Positions 60,084-64,000 of a DNA stretch of 64,000 nucleotides are shown one piece after another. Both the position numbers and the translations under genes were made by a program. Position 1 is the stretch's first letter, and each line of letters opens with the position of its first letter. Origin of the DNA: Stereum hirsutum FP-91666 SS1 (lineage: Eukaryota > Basidiomycota > Agaricomycetes > Russulales > Stereaceae). A model generated the notes under the pieces. It did no database searches. It saw only the letters and a list, made by a program, of their open reading frames with translations, and was not told the origin of the DNA. Location of the stretch: assembly GCF_000264905.1 (NCBI RefSeq), contig NW_006763159.1, positions 70,901 to 134,900 on the forward strand, read 5' to 3'.

Positions 60084-60089
60084 TATAAA
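60084..60089 (+). promoter_or_regulatory. TATA box of WD40 gene copy 2
   Basis: TATAAA lies about 125 bp upstream of the ATG at 60215, followed by a C/T-rich leader. Confidence 0.5.
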
Positions 60090-60214
60090 GCCTGTTCTTG
60101 CTCGCTTTGTTTCTAGCAGCGACTCTCCGCACCTCTGAAACTCACGCTCACACTCATCTTGTACTCAGCTCTTCCTTCAACGTTTGTCGAGTCTAACGCG
60201 TGCCGCCATCCAAA

Positions 60215-62626
60215 ATGTCTAGTAATCCGGTGAGGTATACCTGGTTTCTTGTTCCGTGAAAGTATACTCATGATGTCATCATAAATCGATCATCCACCAG
60301 ACATTATTTAGATGGCTTCAGAAAGAGGAAGCGTGGCTCGAGCGCCGCATCATCGCCGATCAAGGGAACTTGCACAATATCGACAAGAAATCAATTGTTG
60401 CGGACTTTCAACACGAATTTCCTTGCGTCCCGTACATGAAGCGAGACGGTCAGGTCGAAACAGACGTGGAAATGATGACGAGATGGAAGCAAATACCCAA
60501 AGGCGCGTTACTCTCTCTCTCTACAATCGGTGTGGACACTGATAAACTGGATTACTTTTACAGAGAATTACCCGATGGATACAGAACCATCAAACATCTG
60601 TCTTAGCCAGACATGCTGCCAAGCAGCCTCAGACCTCGTCCATACGTTTAGCCTCGAAACCCAACAAACGCCACCGCTCGAAAAATGCCCGAGATATGGC
60701 CAAGATTCACGACGAGAAGGTTCAGCAGGCTTGGAGGGACTTGTCTGCGAGGGTCAAGGATGAGGGCATGACCCAGTCGGAGAGATGGAAGAGGTACAAT
60801 GCGGTCATTAAGGAGGTGTTGGCGGACGAGGCTCTGAATGAGAAGTACACTGCAATGGCGGATGAAGCTAATTCGGAGAGTTCTCGCGTTGGGATCCAAG
60901 CAGGACAGACCGTCCCTGCAGACTTCATCCCATTCGTGTACGTCCACCATCCGGATGTGGCGACAGGATCTCACCTCCATTTCCCTGATTTTATAGCCCT
61001 CCGGTACTTGGTGCGACTGACCACGACGATATCGAAGCTATGCCAGTTGAGCCAAGGCGCGAAGGGCTCGACGTGAACCCTATCGCCGCTGCGTCCGATG
61101 GCGTCCGATCCCCAGACATTGTCGCGTCGCCAGACAGGGTACCCCAGCCATCATATACGGTGCAGCAGACTACGTTTGACGAAGCATCCTTCCAGTTCAT
61201 CGGAACGGATGTTGATACATCTTGTAACTATCCGAGCTACGTAAGTCACATAAATGAGGTATGTCATTATTTATCGCAGTCCTCTTGGAATTTAAATCTG
61301 ATGTTTCTCTTCAGTGGCCGGCGCAATATATGACTGCACCTCGTATGTCGGAATTCTACCTTATATCTCGTGAAATTACTCGGGGAATAGACCTGTATTG
61401 ACTGAATTTGACTCGAAGGAACCATCGAAGCATTTCAGCTCCATCAAACATTCCCGGATCTCACGAACCGACATGCATACATCGACACTTCCTCGTCCAT
61501 AGGTTATCCGTTCGATACCCACAGTCATCCTCCAGTCCAGTCGTCCTACGTGCAAACCTCCGCATATAGTATGCCGACTCTGCCCCAAATCATGGACGAC
61601 TCACACGCGGACCAAAACTCATCACCACATCCCATCGGATCCCACAATTCATCCTCCATCGATACCCGCTCTACCTCATCCAACGCCGCCGTTGCCGCTC
61701 CTCGCGATATATTCAAAGACTGGTCGCCTGCCGGCGACTGGAATTTGCAGAAAGTGTTCCGTGGACGAACCGATTGCGTTCTCTGCCTCGCATTCTCCCA
61801 CAATGGGAAGCTCCTCGCTTCTGGTTCAGAGGACCGCACAATCAGAGTGTGGAACGTCGAGAACGGCGAGACCGTTCTTGGTCCACTGAAAGGCCATACT
61901 GGCTCGATTGGCTGTGTCGCATTCTCATCAGATGACCGACGTATTGTCTCTGGCTCTGACGATTGTACAGTCCGCATCTGGGATGCACAGACAAGCGAAC
62001 AGCTGTTCGAGTTGAAAGGGCATATGGGATGGGTCATGTCCGTTGCGTTCTCATCTGATGGCAGCAAAGTCATCTCGAGGGACGAAAGAGATGAGATCTT
62101 GATATGGGATGGAGACTCCGGGCGTCGCGTCTGCTCTTTGGAGAAAACCAAGCATTTGAGTTTCGACCTTCACTTCTCCCATGATGATAAATTCATTGCA
62201 GGAGCCAATGAAGATGAACTAAGCATATGGAATGTGGAGAGTGGAAATCGATTGCCGACTTCACTCCAAGCGGGATCTTTCGACGAGTTCGTTTGGTTTG
62301 GGGAATGTGCACTGTACGCATGTATGGATGGGGAAATTCGACGATGGTCCGAGCGAGATGGTCTAATTCTGGAGTATTCAGCTATTTCACCTGACCGGCA
62401 ATGGATTGCCACTATCGGCTTATTTGGAGTCATCGACATATACTCACGAGGTCCATCTCCCGGGGAGCTAGGATTGGTGGGTGCTATCGAGGACAAATTT
62501 AGTCGATTGTGAGTGTTTTTGATCTCTATTCATTCAATGTAGGAGCCTGGTGTATTGATGTCCTTTTCCGTCAGTACACTTGTCGAAAGGACCTTGGACG
62601 AAGATTTCGACTTTGACTTCGAGTAG
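60215..62626 (+). CDS. WD40 protein with unusual N-terminal region, copy 2
   Basis: The start exon is MSSNP (60215-60229), followed by an exon from 60301. The N-terminal region (RWLQKEEAWLERRIIADQG, RHRSKNARDMAKIHDEKVQQ, WKRYNAVIKEVLADEALNEK) matches copy 1. The linker differs (TTFDEASFQFIGTDVD). WD40 repeats from about 61700 read CLAFSHNGKLLASGSEDRTI, GCVAFSSDDRRIVSGSDDCT and SVAFSSDGSKVISRDERDE. The last exon, after a GTGAGT intron, is acidic (DEDFDFDFE), with the stop at 62626. At the third exon joint the donor of copy 1 (AAG-GTGCGT) is replaced here by AAAGGCGCGT, leaving no GT and an extra base, so splicing or frame may fail there. The two copies' proteins are roughly half to two thirds identical by eye. 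Probably expressed unless that donor matters. Confidence 0.72.
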
Positions 62627-63471
62627 GATGCATGATGTCAACGACTATGCAACTCAGTAACATGAGGAGGGCCTTGAGCAAGGGGTGAAGGGTGAAGATT
62701 GAAGTAGAAAGGTAAGGATGGGGAGATTGATGGCTTGAGAGAAGATTTTGATGAGAAGGTGCGCTGTGCGGGGATTGAAAACTCAGAGGAGGGTGTAGTC
62801 CGTCTTCCACGAGACAGGATGCGTTCTTTTGCTGTCCTCCTGCGGTGGTACCCATTCATTTGCTCGCCCCGTTTCTAATTCTTCTCAGTTTTGGAAGATA
62901 TCAGACAGGTCTTATGATACACGATTCGTCTGCGCCTAGCCTCTATATCGAACTACGTACGCCACCCTCTTTGGACACACAGGATTGTTCTCCATCGTGA
63001 GTCGGCTTCGAGTACTTTAGAGTGTGCGGTTGACAGTTGTAGTATATATTTTACACCCTAATTCATGTTTATTGATCCTTTTCTTGTCGAGGTACCGATT
63101 GTTTGCGTTTCCTTTTTTTTCAAACCTCGTCGCCACATCCACATCTACATACTCACGCCAGAACGAGTTCACCGGACGTTCCCGGCCGGTAAGCGGAACC
63201 CGACTATTTCTCAGCCCCTGTTTACTTAGTTCTTGCACTCGCTTTGTCGCGCTTCTCCTGCGATTATTATCCCTTCTGTTCGTTGGCTTTGATTATGACC
63301 CAATTCTCCGACGAGTGTTCAAAATTACTTATTCCCCATGCACTCAAAGCCAGTTTCTCTTCCACGTCGGCAGCAATACTCCCCTGCACTCAAGCTCGAG
63401 CTTGGACAGATAGCACCATATCAGCAGGCACGCGCGCGATAACACGACGACAGCAGAGTGGGAAGGTGCGC
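62627..63471. other. Intergenic, upstream of the intact amidohydrolase
   Basis: It corresponds to 56503-57288 in the first block; stretches such as TTGTTCTCCATCG are shared. No gene is seen. Confidence 0.45.
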
Positions 63472-63479
63472 TATATAAT
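63472..63479 (+). promoter_or_regulatory. TATA box of the amidohydrolase gene
   Basis: TATATAAT lies about 60 bp upstream of the ATG at 63537. Confidence 0.55.
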
Positions 63480-63536
63480 ACTACATCATTTCTTGCGTTG
63501 ACCCACTGTCTCTTCCGCCTGCGGTGTCCTCCAGTC

Positions 63537-64000
63537 ATGGCTCGCGATCTGAAGACCTCCAGGCTCGCGACCATCTACGAAGGCACTGATGTTGACGAAA
63601 GGACTCTCCAGCAAGGCCAAACGAAGCGGAGGCGACCTCGCTCGAAGGCTTTCCGACTTCTCGGTCCTCTCATCCTCCTCGCTTGTCTTCATTTTACGAT
63701 CTTCAATTCGAGTTCGGCCTTCTTCAGCGGTCACCAACAACACACTGTTCGCGTCCCTATCCATGCCGAGAAGACCCTTTCGCGGTGTCGCGACCTCTCG
63801 CGTACGCCCGGTCCATCTCCTTCGTTCTACTCCCGTTCGACTTCGGATCGTTTCGTACCCGGTACGAAACCCACGCTGTTAAAGAATGCGAAGATATGGA
63901 CTGGTGGAGCAAACGGGACGGAGGTAGTGGAGGGCGATATTTTCGTGGATAAGGGGATCATCAAGAGTATCGCACCGGGTTTGGGAGGAAAGAGGTTCGC
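63537..64000 (+). CDS. Membrane-anchored amidohydrolase, N-terminal part (cut by window end)
   Basis: The frame from the ATG at 63537 stays open to the window end (154 codons). A basic stretch (TKRRRPRSK) is followed by one hydrophobic segment, FRLLGPLILLACLHFTIFN, at about residues 44-62, so the protein is probably a signal-anchored type II membrane protein. Then LLKNAKIWTGGANGTEVVEG and DIFVDKGIIKSIAPGLGG start the small beta-sandwich that precedes the barrel in amidohydrolases (relatives continue with HxH metal sites beyond the window). This matches a basidiomycete family of anchored amidohydrolases of unknown substrate. Two decayed copies lie at 57289 and 58597. It is the only one with an intact frame so far. 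Confidence 0.72.
   Translation, partial: MARDLKTSRLATIYEGTDVDERTLQQGQTKRRRPRSKAFRLLGPLILLACLHFTIFNSSSAFFSGHQQHTVRVPIHAEKTLSRCRDLSRTPGPSPSFYSRSTSDRFVPGTKPTLLKNAKIWTGGANGTEVVEGDIFVDKGIIKSIAPGLGGKRF

Noticed and set aside
1..64000. tRNA or rRNA genes
   Set aside because: Scanning by eye for the box B consensus (GGTTCGANTCC) with a matching acceptor stem gave no convincing tRNA. No rRNA-like stretch was seen, but a tRNA with an intron could have been missed.

Overview
The window looks like nuclear DNA of an Agaricomycete (mushroom-forming basidiomycete). Genes are broken by many introns of about 45-70 nt with GTRNGT donors, CTRAY branch points and YAG acceptors. Several encoded families are known mainly from that class: DUF6533 and related multi-spanning membrane proteins, Crinkler-RHS-type P-loop ATPases, OTT_1508-like deaminases, AIG1-like G-domain proteins, F-box/LRR proteins and a CE5 esterase. 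All identifications rest on reading translations and splice signals by eye; no search was run. Genus or species cannot be told.

Layout. 0.2-3.3 kb (-): broken Crinkler-RHS-type P-loop ATPase. 4.2-6.0 kb (-): DUF6533 membrane protein. 7.9-8.5 kb (-): unidentified coding stretch. 8.8-10.5 kb (+): AIM9-like phosphotransferase. 10.5-13.4 kb: no intact gene. 13.4-15.8 kb (-) and 16.4-18.7 kb (+): two divergent G-domain proteins sharing a 557-bp promoter region; the first contains a remarkable 70-bp-period array of intron + 3-nt exon units. 18.7-21.2 kb: decayed fragments. 21.2-23.1 kb (+): single-pass membrane protein. 23.6-23.9 kb (+): small secreted Cys peptide. 25.3-27.4 kb (+): broken OTT_1508-like deaminase. 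28.9-30.5 kb (+): TauD-type dioxygenase. 30.8-31.5 kb: nested palindrome and a MITE. 32.6-34.0 kb (+) and 34.3-35.7 kb (-): two membrane proteins, tail to tail. 37.2-38.5 kb (-): secreted lactonase-like propeller. 39.4-40.5 kb (+): broken F-box gene. 41.7-42.6 kb (+): CE5 esterase. 42.9-46.2 kb (-): SNF2-family ATPase. 47.5-51.2 kb (+): fusion of a DUF2235 hydrolase, a DM9 repeat and H-type lectin repeats. 52-64 kb: a repeated block with two WD40 genes sharing an unusual N-terminal region, plus one intact (cut by the window edge) and two decayed copies of an amidohydrolase.

How it fits together. There is no operon logic. Housekeeping-type genes (AIM9-like, SNF2, dioxygenase, secreted enzymes) are mixed with lineage-specific, fast-turnover families, many of them broken. 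The Crinkler-type ATPase, the G-domain pair, the deaminase relic and the lectin-hydrolase fusion resemble components of conflict or self/non-self systems in other organisms; that reading is inference only. The strongest unexplained signals are the single-codon micro-exon array at 13,931-14,422 and a 9-nt micro-exon at 48,307-48,315 that carries the predicted catalytic serine of the hydrolase fusion.
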